Of a DNA stretch of 8,439 nucleotides, positions 7,832 to 8,439 are shown one piece after another. Numbering within the stretch: position 1 is the first letter of the stretch; every line of letters starts with the position of its first letter. The translations under genes and the position numbers were made by a program. This stretch comes from JBHGBM01 sp041946965. GTDB lineage: Bacteria; Acidobacteriota; Terriglobia; Bryobacterales; Bryobacteraceae. Location: assembly GCA_041946965.1 (NCBI GenBank), contig JBHGBM010000133.1, forward strand, positions 1-8,439, read 5' to 3'. Below the pieces are notes generated by a model. It searched no databases, had not been told where the DNA came from, and was given only the letters and a program-made list of their open reading frames with translations.

Positions 7832-8439
7832 GCCGGTTGCGGACGCTCCCCTTCGGTCAGGCCCGGCACGCGGCGCCCGCCTTCGGGCCGCAGCACCTGC
7901 TGCCGGTCTTCGGTGTCCCTGGACGGCGAGGCGCCGAGCGGGGCGAGGCTCTCGCCGCGCGCCAGCATCATGACTTCGTTGCCGTCCAGGATTTCGCGCT
8001 CGAGCAACGCTTCGGCGATGCGGATCATCGCTTCGCGCCGCTCCTCCAGGATCTTCGCCGCGGTGTCGTAGCCGCCCTGCACCAGCTTCTTCACCTGCTC
8101 GTCGATGCGGATGGCGGTTTCCTCGCTGTAATCGCGGTGCTGCGCGATCTCGCGGCCCAGGAAGATCTGCTCTTCTTTCTTGCCGAAACTCAGCGGACCG
8201 AGTTCGCTCATGCCCCACTCGCAGACCATCTTGCGGGCCAGGTCGGTGGCGCGCTCGATGTCGTTGCCCGCGCCGGTGGTCATGTGGTCCATGAACTTCT
8301 CCTCGGCGATGCGCCCGGCCATCAGGATGGCGAGCTGCGCCTGGAGGTAGTCCTTGTTGTAGGAGTGCTTATCGTCGATAGGCAACTGCATGGTCACGCC
8401 CAGCGCCATGCCGCGCGGGATGATGGTGACCTTGTGCAG
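7828..8439 (-). CDS. ftsH: ATP-dependent zinc metalloprotease FtsH, C-terminal end (5' part beyond window edge)
   Basis: Membrane-anchored AAA+ protease that degrades unassembled membrane proteins and short-lived regulators. Only the last 203 residues are in the window. They start at H-K-V-T-I-I-P-R-G and continue through the peptidase domain with A-G-R-I-A-E-E and T-G-A-G-N-D-I-E-R-A-T. The Asp in G-A-G-N-D (window residue 60) is the usual third zinc ligand. W-G-M-S-E-L-G-P-L-S-F-G follows. The zinc-binding H-E-x-G-H and the AAA module lie outside. The C-terminal tail after E-I-L-D-G-N-E-V is about 45 residues of polar, Arg/Pro-rich sequence, as is common and variable in the family. Its TGA stop overlaps the GTG start of the downstream HAD phosphatase by four bases. 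Confidence 0.96.
   Translation of the reverse strand: MHKVTIIPRGMALGVTMQLPIDDKHSYNKDYLQAQLAILMAGRIAEEKFMDHMTTGAGNDIERATDLARKMVCEWGMSELGPLSFGKKEEQIFLGREIAQHRDYSEETAIRIDEQVKKLVQGGYDTAAKILEERREAMIRIAEALLEREILDGNEVMMLARGESLAPLGASPSRDTEDRQQVLRPEGGRRVPGLTEGERPQPA

Noticed and set aside
7832..8218. N-terminal extension of the HAD phosphatase frame
   Set aside because: It overlaps the ftsH coding region in another frame and has Arg-rich shadow composition; the HAD fold begins right after the GTG at 7831.

Overview
This is GC-rich, gene-dense bacterial DNA. The most likely source is an Acidobacteriota of the Solibacter/Bryobacter type. That placement is an inference from three things: the base composition, the secreted two-domain glucuronoyl-esterase-like protein, and the style of the FtsH C-terminus. 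No rRNA or other marker in the window settles it. I see no tRNA, rRNA, CRISPR array, insertion sequence or prophage.

Left part, plus strand (1-4136): a compact membrane and respiration block. It opens with the C-terminal half of an RND efflux permease, whose N-terminal half lies beyond the left edge. A 61-residue DUF2892 membrane protein follows, starting inside the last codons of the permease. After a 91-base gap come cydA and cydB, the two subunits of a cytochrome bd-type quinol oxidase, 12 bases apart. All four genes point the same way and may form one transcript. That would link an export pump to an inhibitor-resistant terminal oxidase.

Middle part (4130-7055): two predicted exported proteins transcribed divergently from a 55-base gap. 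The minus-strand gene (236 residues, unrecognised, with one Ca-loop-like D-x-D-x-N-G-x-x-D motif) overlaps the end of cydB by 7 bases, tail to tail. The plus-strand gene (719 residues) has a CE15-like alpha/beta-hydrolase domain followed by a second alpha/beta-hydrolase domain that has lost its nucleophile serine. Both genes start 6-7 bases after a near-identical TACA(A/C)TCGGCT motif and have no visible Shine-Dalgarno. This looks like a pair of divergent leaderless promoters.

Right part, minus strand (8439-7202): the C-terminal end of the membrane protease FtsH, then a HAD-family phosphatase whose GTG start overlaps the ftsH stop (GTGA). The 146 bases between the esterase and the phosphatase (7056-7201) hold no gene I can support.

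None of the genes is an obviously new system. The points most worth a second look are the pump plus DUF2892 plus cydAB cluster, the substituted quinol-site residue in CydA, the apparently dead second hydrolase domain, and the mirrored leaderless promoters.
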